Shown: positions 27,411-34,826, counted from the stretch's first letter. The stretch is DNA of 62,653 nucleotides from Desulfosporosinus sp. OT (GCF_000224515.1 NZ_AGAF01000059.1:1-62653), one strand, 5' to 3'. Program-made: numbers and translations. Notes: generated by a model from the letters alone, not told the origin.

Positions 27411-27451
27411 AATGTTTACTATGTAAACATTTTATTATCTTGTGGTATAAT
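27411..27451 (+). promoter_or_regulatory. TetR-type operator and extended -10 promoter, copy 1
   Basis: AATGTTTAC-N3-GTAAACATT (27411-27431) is a perfect 9-base-arm palindrome, followed by TGGTATAAT (extended -10, TATAAT at 27446-27451). The same 118-base segment (27399-27516) recurs at 46369-46486 in front of an intact tetR. Confidence 0.7.
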
Positions 27452-27485
27452 ATATTTATGTATGTTGAGAGGATGTAGGGATCGA

Positions 27486-27516
27486 GTGTCAAATGAAAAT
27501 TATCATCATGAAAATT
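27486..27516 (+). pseudogene. Truncated tetR (first ten codons only)
   Basis: From GTG 27486 the sequence encodes SNENYHHEN, identical to the start of the intact TetR at 46456, then diverges after GAAAATT. The remainder of the regulator is absent here. Confidence 0.75.
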
Positions 27517-27589
27517 GTAATGATCAGGCTCAGACTCTTTCGGCAATTCATTGGACAGAAATTAATACCTATTTCTTATCGGTCTACAT

Positions 27590-27670
27590 TTCGTGCAAAG
27601 TAATACAGAAAAGACAGTCTTTACTGTCGTGCTTCCACAAAAGCAAGAAAAGGACAAGTTATCTGCTTAA
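27590..27670 (+). pseudogene. Histidine kinase C-terminal remnant 1
   Basis: The frame ending at TAA 27668-27670 reads SNTEKTVFTVVLPQKQ, the typical last beta-strand of a HATPase domain. Nothing upstream of it in frame resembles a kinase, so only the tail survives. A hairpin (about 27653-27687, GGACAAG/CTTGTCC arms) follows. No gene is seen from here to 27890; a minus-strand frame (27705-27956) has one hydrophobic segment but no recognisable family. Confidence 0.6.
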
Positions 27671-27895
27671 GTCAGATAGCTTGTCCTATGGAATTAAATT
27701 TCAATTACCTGATAATTTGTAAATTAAATAAAGATCTTAAAAATGGGTAAAACACAAAGAACATACCGGCGAATGCGCTGGCAATATAAAAACATGCCTC
27801 TTCACGAAGGAGCAAGGGAATTTTTTCGATATTGGTACTTTGGACAGAAACCTTGTCCTGTAATTTTGATAAATGTTCTTTCAGGAGCCTAAAAA

Positions 27896-28048
27896 TTTTA
27901 CCGATTAGATTCTGCACGTTCCACAAACACCGGTGGAGCAGGGTTAGGTTTGGCAATTGCCCAAGAAATTGTCACGGCTCACGATGGAACAATCTCTGTG
28001 GAAAGCAACACAGAAAATACTACATTTACAGTAAAGCTTCCGTTATAA
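27896..28048 (+). pseudogene. Histidine kinase C-terminal remnant 2 (VanS-like)
   Basis: The frame [20 protein letters not shown] continues through [13 protein letters not shown] and [14 protein letters not shown] to TAA at 28048. This is the F box, G2 box and last strand of an OmpR-partner sensor kinase of the VanS/PhoR kind. The HisKA and sensor parts are gone. Its stop codon overlaps a phased-repeat promoter cassette that leads into a carboxypeptidase remnant, the order expected of a VanS-like kinase followed by its target gene. Confidence 0.75.
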
Positions 28049-28080
28049 GAAAATCTTATAAGATGGAATTCCAACATAGC
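28045..28080 (+). promoter_or_regulatory. Phased-repeat promoter cassette, copy 1 (shortened)
   Basis: ATAAGAAAAT, then CTTATAAGAT, then GGAATTCCAACATAGC. It matches cassettes at 32274 and 33804 but is nine bases shorter and keeps two rather than three ATAAG/TTAAG half-sites. Confidence 0.6.
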
Positions 28081-28094
28081 TTCTGGAAGGTTTA

Positions 28095-28805
28095 TTGTTA
28101 CCCTCCGGCGACAATATTGCGGACAAGTTAGGCCGTTGGGTATCTGGTTCAGATGCAGCTTTCGTGGTAAAGATGAATAAAACAGCTAAAGAGCTTGGTA
28201 TGACCAATACGAACTATTCTGATGCAAGTGGCGTAAGCTCGGCAACCGTAAGCAATGCTGTGGATCAGATGAAAATTGCCCAGGCTGCCATGGAAAACCC
28301 TGTTTTTCGCGAAATAGTCGCCAGGCTACCCTTCCTGGTCACTGTTTTCTGGTACAAAGGCGACGCGGAAGGGTTCATTCAGACCTCCAGCAAAATGAAA
28401 ACTGTTGCGCCCCATAAGCTCAATAATACTCTTGTCTGGCTAAATGGTAAGCGGGCCGTGGCGGTGTGCATGGCGTGTATACAGACCAGAAAAGAGATTG
28501 AAGGCGTTTCAATGGATCTGTCATCTTATGTCCGACTTGTTTACACGGCTTTTAAGGATGCGGATATATGGAAAATCGCCTCTATGGATGCTATATACGA
28601 AAAGGATAGCCTTGTACCGGTTTCACCTGCATCTGTGCATCCTTCCAATACCTGCCGATCCAGTTATATGCTGTTAACAAGTATGATAGGGAGCGAGGGC
28701 TATGCGATAGACCAAGAACTACCCGGAGATGACTGCCCTGAGTTGAGTGACGCATTGCTTTCTAAGGTCGAGGGATGGCTGGCAAATGTTTATAAGTTGC
28801 CTTAA
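28095..28805 (+). pseudogene. Chimeric frame: D-Ala-D-Ala carboxypeptidase fragment joined to NTF2-like fragment
   Basis: The first about 80 codons (LPSGDNIADKLGRWVSGSDA, MNKTAKELGMTNTNYSDASG) match the SxN motif region of serine D-Ala-D-Ala carboxypeptidases, but the catalytic SxxK half is missing. From about residue 90 the sequence (KGDAEGFIQ, LVWLNGK, FKDADIWKIASMD) resembles an NTF2/SnoaL-like lumazine-binding domain. The last 60 residues match nothing I recognise. The frame is open for 236 codons, so a fusion product could be made, but neither part is complete. Confidence 0.55.
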
Positions 28806-28808
28806 GTA

Positions 28809-28849
28809 TTGACAAAAATAAAAACAAGCATATAATGTAGTCATCTACA
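28809..28849 (+). promoter_or_regulatory. marR promoter with overlapping MarR operator
   Basis: TTGACA (28809-28814), a 16-bp spacer, TATAAT (28831-28836), then TGTAG-N4-CTACA (28836-28849) overlapping the end of the -10. The same palindrome occurs before the aldo/keto reductase gene, so autorepression is likely. Confidence 0.75.
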
Positions 28850-28871
28850 CAATATCGAGAGGGAGATACCT

Positions 28872-29330
28872 ATGCTAAGTGTTTTCGACAAATACCCCTA
28901 TAGCCTTTATATTAAGCTTATTGCGCAAAAGATTCGGGAAATAACAGACCAGCTTCTGACGGAATATGGCTTGAATACCTCTCAAGCGATTCTTCTGTGG
29001 CATATTAATCAATCAATAGAGGAAAATATTGAAATAAACCGAAAGTTTCTTGAGAAAACAATGGCTTTAAGTGGACCGTCTGTGACAAACTTATTGAATG
29101 GTCTGGAGAAAACCGGGTTTATATCGCGCAATAATAACCCTGCTGACGGACGTAACCTCAGTATTGATGTAACAGCCAAAGCCAAACAATTCATAAATGA
29201 GAAGAGTTCTGCGCTATCAAAATCTGAGGAATTAGTAACTGAAGGTATGTCATCTGCCGAAAAAGCGATGTTTGTATCTCTGCTGACCCGTGCTTTTGAA
29301 AACGTTGACAAGCAGCTGTCAAAGCCATGA
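28872..29330 (+). CDS. MarR-family transcriptional regulator
   Basis: A 152-residue winged-helix protein. The DNA-recognition region is KTMALSGPSVTNLLNGLEKTGF and the wing contains the family's DGR motif (NNNPADGRNLSIDVTAKA). MarR proteins bind DNA as dimers and are released by ligands. GAGGGAG precedes the ATG. It is followed after 110 bases by an aldo/keto reductase gene with its own copy of the operator, so this regulator probably controls both. It appears intact within a region of decayed genes. Confidence 0.88.
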   Translation: MLSVFDKYPYSLYIKLIAQKIREITDQLLTEYGLNTSQAILLWHINQSIEENIEINRKFLEKTMALSGPSVTNLLNGLEKTGFISRNNNPADGRNLSIDVTAKAKQFINEKSSALSKSEELVTEGMSSAEKAMFVSLLTRAFENVDKQLSKP

Positions 29331-29365
29331 CTTTACCATGTATTACTATATTTTTTTGAGGAAAA

Positions 29366-29381
29366 ATGTAGTCGGCTACAT
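29366..29381 (+). promoter_or_regulatory. MarR operator before aldo/keto reductase
   Basis: ATGTAGTCGGCTACAT: the TGTAG-N4-CTACA palindrome seen at 28836-28849, with only the central bases changed. It lies 60 bases before the reductase start. Confidence 0.7.
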
Positions 29382-29440
29382 GTAAGCACAGCATCAAATA
29401 GTAAAAATTAAACATTGAATAAATTATGGAGGTTATCATT

Positions 29441-30421
29441 ATGAATTCTCAAAAAAATGGACTGGATTTATCCAGAATCGGACTTGGCTGCGGCCATATG
29501 TCAAATGCCAGCGAAACTGATAAAAGTAGAGGCATCGCCGCAATTCATGCGGCATTAGAGAACGGCATCAATCATTTCAACACAGCGGATTTTTATGGCG
29601 CTGGCCGAAGCGAGATGTTAATTGGTGAAGCGCTGAAGGGATATAACAGGGATAAATATTTTATATCACTGAAGTTTGGAATGTTGTGTGCGCCTAACGG
29701 CTTCATGTACGGATTGGATGTCACTCCCGATAATGTGAAGAATTATCTAACCTATTCGCTCAAAAGACTTAATATCGACTATATTGATCTCTATCAGCCA
29801 GGAAGAATTGATCTGGGGATACCTGTTGAAGAAACGATCGGCGCCATTGCTGATCTAGTTAAAGCAGGTTATGTAAAGCATATCGGAGTCACCCAAGTCG
29901 ATGCAGACACGTTGAGTAGAGCACACGCAACTCATCCGATCAGCCTGGTGGAAGCTGAATACTCGCTTTTTAACCGAAGCATAGAAAAAGATATTTTACC
30001 AACTGCACGGGAATTGGGGATCGGCGTTGTCGCTTTTGGGGCAGCGGCGCATGGGCTTCTTGCCGGCGATTGGACAAATGAGCGAATCCAAAAGAGCAAA
30101 GGTGGCTTCGTCCCGTTGTTCTTTGAAGAAAATATTGAAAAAAATGTCGCTTTGGTCAAAAGGCTGGGGGATATCGCCGCAAAAAAACAAATGACAGTAT
30201 CACAACTGGCGTTTGCATGGATGCTATCGAAGGGTGAAGACATTATTCCGCTCATTGGCAGCTTATCACCGGCGCACATTCAAGAAGCTTTGCAATCAAT
30301 TGATATTCGTCTCACTGAAAATGATATCAAGGAAATTGAAGAAGCTGTACCTGAAAATGAGATAGCCGGCGCTTCTTTCCCCAATAGGAAATTTAGAAAC
30401 GGTAAGGCTGTTCGTGAATAA
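29441..30421 (+). CDS. Aldo/keto reductase
   Basis: A 326-residue AKR with the (beta/alpha)8 pattern. Catalytic tetrad candidates are present: Asp in FNTADFYGAGRSE, Tyr in the same motif, and Lys in FISLKFGM. The usual catalytic His position, normally in LYQ(x)H, reads YQPGRID, so the His is replaced. It would reduce aldehydes or ketones with NADPH. ATG at 29441 follows GGAGG; an in-frame upstream start at 29426 overlaps that site. The MarR operator upstream suggests induction by an electrophile or aromatic ligand. Confidence 0.85.
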   Translation: MNSQKNGLDLSRIGLGCGHMSNASETDKSRGIAAIHAALENGINHFNTADFYGAGRSEMLIGEALKGYNRDKYFISLKFGMLCAPNGFMYGLDVTPDNVKNYLTYSLKRLNIDYIDLYQPGRIDLGIPVEETIGAIADLVKAGYVKHIGVTQVDADTLSRAHATHPISLVEAEYSLFNRSIEKDILPTARELGIGVVAFGAAAHGLLAGDWTNERIQKSKGGFVPLFFEENIEKNVALVKRLGDIAAKKQMTVSQLAFAWMLSKGEDIIPLIGSLSPAHIQEALQSIDIRLTENDIKEIEEAVPENEIAGASFPNRKFRNGKAVRE

Positions 30422-30486
30422 AGACAGCAAATTGCTGAAGAAAAAATGAAATCACACGCAACTCAAGGAAAAGAGATGATAATGTT

Positions 30487-30753
30487 ATGAGCTTGAACAG
30501 AGCACAAAAAAAGCAGACCAGCGAGGATCTACAGAAAAACTATCAAATTTCCGGACTAACTCCGGCAGATATTCAGCGGGACTTGGGACTGGACTTTGGG
30601 CAGATGGAAGAGACAATAAACATGGGACCTGAGGCTGATCCGACAATCGTATGGCGTCTGCGCGACTACATGGAAGAGAAGATCATTGAGCAGGGCAAGG
30701 AGCCATTCCCCTATTCCGTGCTGAAAGTTAACAGATGGTTCCAATATTATTAA
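30487..30753 (+). CDS. DUF2316 family protein
   Basis: An 88-residue protein matching DUF2316: SLNRAQKKQTSEDLQKNYQI, then LTPADIQRDLGL and WRLRDYMEEKI. It probably contains a helix-turn-helix-like fold; the family role is unknown. It follows the reductase by 65 bases and may share its transcript. Its stop codon directly abuts a cyclic-di-GMP riboswitch. Confidence 0.8.
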   Translation: MSLNRAQKKQTSEDLQKNYQISGLTPADIQRDLGLDFGQMEETINMGPEADPTIVWRLRDYMEEKIIEQGKEPFPYSVLKVNRWFQYY

Positions 30754-30832
30754 GGGCAAACCTGTCTAAAGACAAGGGACGCAAAGCCATAGGGTCTAAA
30801 GTGCTATAGCGGTACTATGATAGCCTGGTTGC
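30754..30832 (+). ncRNA. Cyclic-di-GMP-I (GEMM) riboswitch aptamer
   Basis: The GEMM core is easily seen: GGGCAAACC (30754-30762), the small TGTC-TAAA-GACA hairpin, GGGACGCAAAGCC (30776-30788), GGGTCTAAAG, and a second arm ending in TAGCCTGGTTGC. The order and conserved bases match the class I aptamer. A terminator hairpin follows directly. No intact gene lies behind it before padR at 31267. Confidence 0.88.
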
Positions 30833-30852
30833 ATAGTGACTATGTGTCCGAA

Positions 30853-30887
30853 GCCTGCCCTATTTTTTGGGGGCAGGTTTAATTTTA
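30853..30887 (+). terminator. Expression-platform terminator of the riboswitch
   Basis: CCTGCCC (30854-30860) pairs with GGGCAGG (30871-30877), followed by TTTAATTTT. Spacing behind the aptamer fits transcriptional control. From 30890 to 31180 I see no gene, only a short minus-strand frame. Confidence 0.8.
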
Positions 30888-31181
30888 TCCTGAGCATAGT
30901 GGAGTTTGCTAATATTTATTTGTTTTCTAATAATGCGTTTATTGTTGCAGTAATGATTTTCAGCTCACGCTCATCACATAAATGTTTTATTAAGAGGAAC
31001 AGGATCATGAGTACTACAGGGGTGGATATAACTCATACCATGTAGAACATTTCGCTCCAAATGAAAAATTTAAGCATTTACAGAGGAATCAAGATTGCTC
31101 TGGTTTCTTATGAAGCTGAGGGGCGCTTTTTTTGTACATGATGTAGTTAGATTTAAAAAATAATTACCAGAAAAAACGCTA

Positions 31182-31210
31182 TTGACGAATCGACTAATAT
31201 GTAATACTAT
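31182..31210 (+). promoter_or_regulatory. padR operon promoter
   Basis: TTGACG (31182-31187), 17 bp, TACTAT (31205-31210). The -10 region runs into ATACTATATAGCGGTAGT, a dyad-like ATAC/GTAG stretch that could be the PadR operator. Confidence 0.55.
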
Positions 31211-31266
31211 ATAGCGGTAGTAAGCAATACTGAATATCGGTCATACTTAATAGAGAGGGGGTGATT

Positions 31267-31593
31267 GTGCTGGAAAACCTAACGGAAATGCTCAAAGGCG
31301 TGCTTGAGGGCTGTGTGCTTGAAATTATTAGCCGCGGAGAAACCTACGGCTACGAAATCACGCGGCGGCTGAATGCTCTCGGCTTCACAGATGTTGTGGA
31401 AGGAACTGTTTACACCATTTTGGTGCGGCTTGAGAAGAATAAACTTGTGGACATAGAAAAAAAACCATCCGATATGGGACCACCGCGCAAGTTTTTCGTG
31501 CTCAACGACGCAGGGCGCAAGGAACTACGGAAGTTCTGGGAAAAATGGGAGTTCGTATCATCAAAAATTAACGAGTTAAAGGAGAAAAAATAA
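31267..31593 (+). CDS. PadR-family transcriptional regulator
   Basis: A 108-residue PadR winged helix: GETYGYEITRRLNALGF, EGTVYTILVRLEKNKLV and GPPRKFFVLNDAGRKEL. GTG at 31267 is preferred (GAGGGG six bases upstream) over GTG at 31261, which is too close to that site. The stop overlaps the next start (TAATG). PadR genes adjoining DUF1048 genes is a recurrent clostridial arrangement, so the regulator probably represses its own operon. Confidence 0.88.
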   Translation: MLENLTEMLKGVLEGCVLEIISRGETYGYEITRRLNALGFTDVVEGTVYTILVRLEKNKLVDIEKKPSDMGPPRKFFVLNDAGRKELRKFWEKWEFVSSKINELKEKK

Positions 31594-31940
31594 TGAATTT
31601 TTGGGGGAAAATAACAGGCAGCGACATGACTAAAGACTTGAAAACTTTTAAATCGCGAGCCAAAAAGCTGCCGGCTGATTATCAAGCGGCATGGGAAAAA
31701 ATTAATGCTAATCTTTGGTCGCACTCAGATTTCACCGGTCGCAACCTCATGCCAATTCTTGACGGTGTGCTTGGCCTGCTCGAAGAAACGGCGGCGGACG
31801 GTCAGAGTGTCCAAGAGGTTTTGGGTGACGATATCAAAGGCTTCTGTTCAGCGCTGGCCGGCGAAGAAGGGGCAAAGTCTTTTCGCGACAAGTGGCGCGA
31901 GCAACTCAACAATAATATCGCAAAAAAATTAGGTAAATAG
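31593..31940 (+). CDS. DUF1048 family protein, copy 1
   Basis: A 115-residue helical protein of the DUF1048 family (KKLPADYQAAWEKINANLW, LMPILDGVLGLLEETAADG, VLGDDIKGFCSALAGE). Function unknown. It overlaps padR by one base and lies nine bases before a paralogue, forming a three-gene operon. Confidence 0.82.
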   Translation: MNFWGKITGSDMTKDLKTFKSRAKKLPADYQAAWEKINANLWSHSDFTGRNLMPILDGVLGLLEETAADGQSVQEVLGDDIKGFCSALAGEEGAKSFRDKWREQLNNNIAKKLGK

Positions 31941-31949
31941 GAGGACAAA

Positions 31950-32288
31950 ATGAGCATACAAGATATCATCGAAGGCAAAAAAAAGTGGCGAGCGCACGTG
32001 GCGCGTGTCAAAGCGCTCCCGCAAGATTATCAGATTGCTTATAAAGAGATTCAAAAATATCTCTTTAAGGTTGGCCCTGTTGAGCTAACCGACGGGATGG
32101 GTTTGCTCTCGGGGATTATCGGTCTTTTTGAAGAGGGCGCGGCCTTGGGGAAAGGCGTGCTCGAAGTGACAGGCAGTGACGTAGCGGCTTTCTGCGACGA
32201 TCTAATCAAAGATTCAAAAACTTATGCTGACATCTATCAAGAATCTGTTGATCAAGAAGTTAACAAGGCCGTCATAAGAAAATCTTAA
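31950..32288 (+). CDS. DUF1048 family protein, copy 2
   Basis: A 112-residue paralogue of the preceding protein (KALPQDYQIAYKEIQKYLF, GMGLLSGIIGLFEEGAALG, VTGSDVAAFCDDLIKDSKT). AGGAGG precedes the ATG. The last codons (VIRKS) are read from the phased-repeat cassette that begins at 32274, so the original C-terminus may have been replaced when the cassette was joined on. Confidence 0.8.
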   Translation: MSIQDIIEGKKKWRAHVARVKALPQDYQIAYKEIQKYLFKVGPVELTDGMGLLSGIIGLFEEGAALGKGVLEVTGSDVAAFCDDLIKDSKTYADIYQESVDQEVNKAVIRKS

Positions 32289-32318
32289 GAAGTTCATAAG
32301 ATAGAATTCCAAAATAGC
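32274..32318 (+). promoter_or_regulatory. Phased-repeat promoter cassette, copy 2
   Basis: ATAAG (32274), TTAAG (32285) and ATAAG (32296) repeat exactly every 11 bp, followed by GAATTCCAAAATAGC. Same arrangement as copy 3. An 11-bp direct-repeat period is typical of OmpR/PhoB-class response regulators such as VanR. Confidence 0.65.
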
Positions 32319-32367
32319 TCCTTGTTCTGTGATTAAATAATATCATCACAGAACAAGGAGCTATTTT
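32311..32367 (+). repeat. 23-bp perfect inverted repeat enclosing a ribosome binding site
   Basis: Arms 32311-32333 and 32345-32367 are exact reverse complements around an 11-base loop. The right arm contains AAGGAG (32355-32360), the ribosome binding site of the carboxypeptidase gene at 32371. The folded RNA would hide it. Confidence 0.8.
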
Positions 32368-32370
32368 ATT

Positions 32371-33512
32371 ATGGTACGAAGAGTAAAAAAGAAAAAGTCA
32401 GGAATACGCATATTTGTAGCACTTCTATTTGAAGGTTGGAATTGCTGCTTTTGTTTATAAATCCATCATTATTCCAGGATACCAGCACATCTTTGAGAAC
32501 GAATATGACGATAAAACCACGTCATATTCTTCTTTAAAGGCAACGCCCGTTTCTTCTGACAATAAAACAATGCCAGTTCCATCGTTGAAGCTTGAATCCG
32601 AACCCTCTGTTTCCATATCTCCCGGCGAACTGAACAGTCCTAATGCGATTCTGATCAATTTAAAAGATCATACCATTCTGATGCAGAAAAACAGTGAAGA
32701 AAAAATCTATCCCGCTTCTTTAACAAAGATGATGACAGCCATTGTCGCAATAGAAAACTTGCCTGATTTGAAGAAAGAAATCACACTTACCAATTCTGTG
32801 TTTCAGGGCCTGTCAGAAGCAGATGCATCTATGGCAGGTTTCCAGCCGGGTGAGAAGGTAAGGGCGATTGACCTTTTATATGGAGCTCTGCTTCCTAGTG
32901 GGGCAGAGTCTTGTGTTGGGCTTGCTGATTACATTGCAGGGTCGGAGAAGGACTTTGTAGGGATGATGAACCAAAAAGCGGCAGGTCTGGGCATGCACAA
33001 CACACATTTTGAGAACTCAACTGGACTTCAGAATGAAAACCACTACACAACAGTAAAAGATCTGACTATTCTTCTCAGCTATGCTTTGCAAAATGATACT
33101 TTCCGGGAGATTTTTACTTCATCACGCCATTCCGCACCGCCAACGAATAAGCACCCCCGACGGGATAACCCTTTACAGTACCATGTTTGAAGAACTTAAC
33201 AATCAGAGCATCGCCAACGGGAAAATCTTAGGAGGGAAAACCGGCTACACCGATGAAGCGGGTCTATGTCTTGCGAGCCTCGCTCAAGTGGGTAAACAAG
33301 AATATATTCTGATTTCAGCTGGTGCGAAAGGGGATCACCATTCGGAACAGTATAATATAACCGATGCCTTAGCTTTATACAACAGTATAGGAAAAAACGA
33401 TTATAACGTTAACTTAGCGAAGGAACCTGTAGACGTTTTGAGGCAACAGGATAAAAGGCGGTTAAACAATTCACCTTTGATACCACCTTTGAAACGACCA
33501 CAAAGTCCGTGA
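32371..33512 (+). pseudogene. D-Ala-D-Ala carboxypeptidase (DacA/VanY-type serine), frameshifted and truncated
   Basis: ATG at 32371 starts VRRVKKKKSGIRIFVALLF, then the frame must shift near 32430 to continue VGIAAFVYKSIIIPGYQHIF. Catalytic motifs follow: YPASLTKMMTA (SxxK), LPSGAES where SxN is expected (N replaced), and GKILGGKTGYT (KTG). A second frameshift lies in a run of five C (33154-33158); four C would join NKHP to DGITLYSTMF. The 3' end runs into an IS1595 remnant from about 33425. With two frameshifts and truncation this is probably dead, although either homopolymer could be a sequencing error. Confidence 0.8.
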
Positions 33513-33780
33513 AAAGTACCAGCAATAAAGGCTTTGGCGTTTGAGATAACAGTATGGAGCCACTTTAAATGGTCGGGATTTTGCTTTGAATCAAAATCTT
33601 TGGGTTCATGATTCTTCCTTTGGCTTTAGGACTTTATGCAATATCAGCCAAGCGGTTTTGTATGGAATCCCCAATTCTTCACTAATTGAGGTGGCAGAGC
33701 GACCCCGCTTGTCATGAGCAACAAGGTAAATGGCCCAAAACCAAGTCCTCAATTTGGCATGGGTTTTCTACATAACTGTG
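33425..33780 (-). pseudogene. IS1595-family transposase remnant
   Basis: On the minus strand the frame gives WFWAIYLVAHDKRGRSATSI, SEELGIPYKTAWLILHKV, then after a stop and large deletion LKWLHTVISNAKAFIAGTFH and KGELFNRLL. These are the central and C-terminal blocks of IS1595/ISXO2-like transposases, with the middle DDE segment and the N-terminal zinc ribbon missing. It truncates the carboxypeptidase gene. Confidence 0.75.
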
Positions 33781-33803
33781 CCTAAGAAAATAATAAGTTT
33801 TTC

Positions 33804-33848
33804 ATAAGAATTTATTAAGATTTTGATAAGCTAAAATTCCAACATCGC
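33804..33848 (+). promoter_or_regulatory. Phased-repeat promoter cassette, copy 3
   Basis: ATAAG (33804), TTAAG (33815) and ATAAG (33826) with the same 11-bp period and same 37-base length as copy 2, followed by AAATTCCAACATCGC. It is the last regulatory element before the ABC locus. Confidence 0.65.
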
Positions 33849-33951
33849 CTGCCTGATTTCGGTAAGATGAAATTGCCGAATCGGACAGGCTTTTATATTG
33901 CCGAAAGGAGGCGCGGACATGTTGCTTGGTCCATCACGATTAGGGTGGTAA
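33847..33951 (+). other. Leader with hairpin and 10-codon upstream frame
   Basis: A hairpin with outer arms GCCTG (33847-33851) and CAGGC (33886-33890) and inner GATTTCGG/CCGAATC pairing is followed by a strong AAAGGAGG. ATG 33919 then opens a 10-codon frame ending TAA at 33951, three bases before the permease start. It is either a truncated relic of the cassette's original gene or a translational coupler. Confidence 0.45.
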
Positions 33952-33953
33952 AG

Positions 33954-34826
33954 ATGAGAACTGGAAAATTAAAAACTAATAACGGCTGCCTGGCCTGGCT
34001 TTTCCTCGGGCCCAGCCTGCTGGGTTTTTCTCTTTTTTATTTGCTCCCGTTTGTCACCGGCTTTTTCTATTCCTTGGTGGACGGTCCCATTAACGGTACT
34101 TTTGTTGGATTACATAATTACGGCGCTTTGTTAAAAAACCCGAGCTTTTTATCAGCTCTGGCGAATACGGCCAATTTTACATTAATCTGTGTACCTCTTA
34201 ATATGATTCTTTCCCTGGGAGTGGCCTTGTTATTGAACCAAAAAATCCAGGGCCGGAACCTGTTTCGCACCATCATGATAACTCCTTTGGTGGTACCCGT
34301 AGCTTCGGTAGTTTTGGTCTGGCAGGCTTTCTTTGATTTAAACGGCGTTTTAAATTCCCTCATCCATGCCCTGGGTTACCCGCCCGTGGACTGGATGAAA
34401 ACCAACTGGTCCAGGATGGTGCTCCTGGTGATTTATCTATGGAAAAACATTGGTTACAGCGTAATCCTGTTTCTGGCCGGATTACAAAATATACCGGCTG
34501 AATACTATGAAGCGGCCAGGATCGACGGGGCCAGCCAATCGCAGGAGTTTTTCCGAATAACCCTGGTTTATTTGACCCCCACGACTTTTTTCGTTTTTAT
34601 TATTTCGATTATCAATTCATTTAAAGTGTTTCGGGAGACGTATCTTATCTCCGGAGAATATCCCTATAACAGCATCTATATGCTACAGCACTATATGAAC
34701 AATATGTTCATAGCCCTGGATTACCAAAAAATTACTTCCGCGGCCTTCATTATGGCTGCCTTTATCGTAGCCGTCGTTTTACTGCTGTTTATCGTGGAGA
34801 GAAAGATCACCAACATGATTAATTAG
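33954..34826 (+). CDS. Sugar-type ABC transporter permease (MalF/UgpA-like)
   Basis: A 290-residue permease with six predicted helices (first about 13-35) and the EAA loop EYYEAARIDGASQSQEFFRI that docks to the ATPase. Family members import carbohydrates or glycerol phosphates. ATG at 33954 follows AGGGTGG; an in-frame opening from 33867 has no support and overlaps the leader. Codon use is richer in GC than upstream genes, continuing through about 41160, which suggests a different origin for this block. Confidence 0.88.
   Translation: MRTGKLKTNNGCLAWLFLGPSLLGFSLFYLLPFVTGFFYSLVDGPINGTFVGLHNYGALLKNPSFLSALANTANFTLICVPLNMILSLGVALLLNQKIQGRNLFRTIMITPLVVPVASVVLVWQAFFDLNGVLNSLIHALGYPPVDWMKTNWSRMVLLVIYLWKNIGYSVILFLAGLQNIPAEYYEAARIDGASQSQEFFRITLVYLTPTTFFVFIISIINSFKVFRETYLISGEYPYNSIYMLQHYMNNMFIALDYQKITSAAFIMAAFIVAVVLLLFIVERKITNMIN

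Noticed and set aside
27705-27956. 83-codon minus-strand frame with one hydrophobic segment
   Set aside because: It runs opposite the kinase remnant, lacks a ribosome binding site and matches no family I know.
33425-33780. Active IS element
   Set aside because: The transposase has an internal deletion, stops and no N-terminus, and I could not see terminal inverted repeats.
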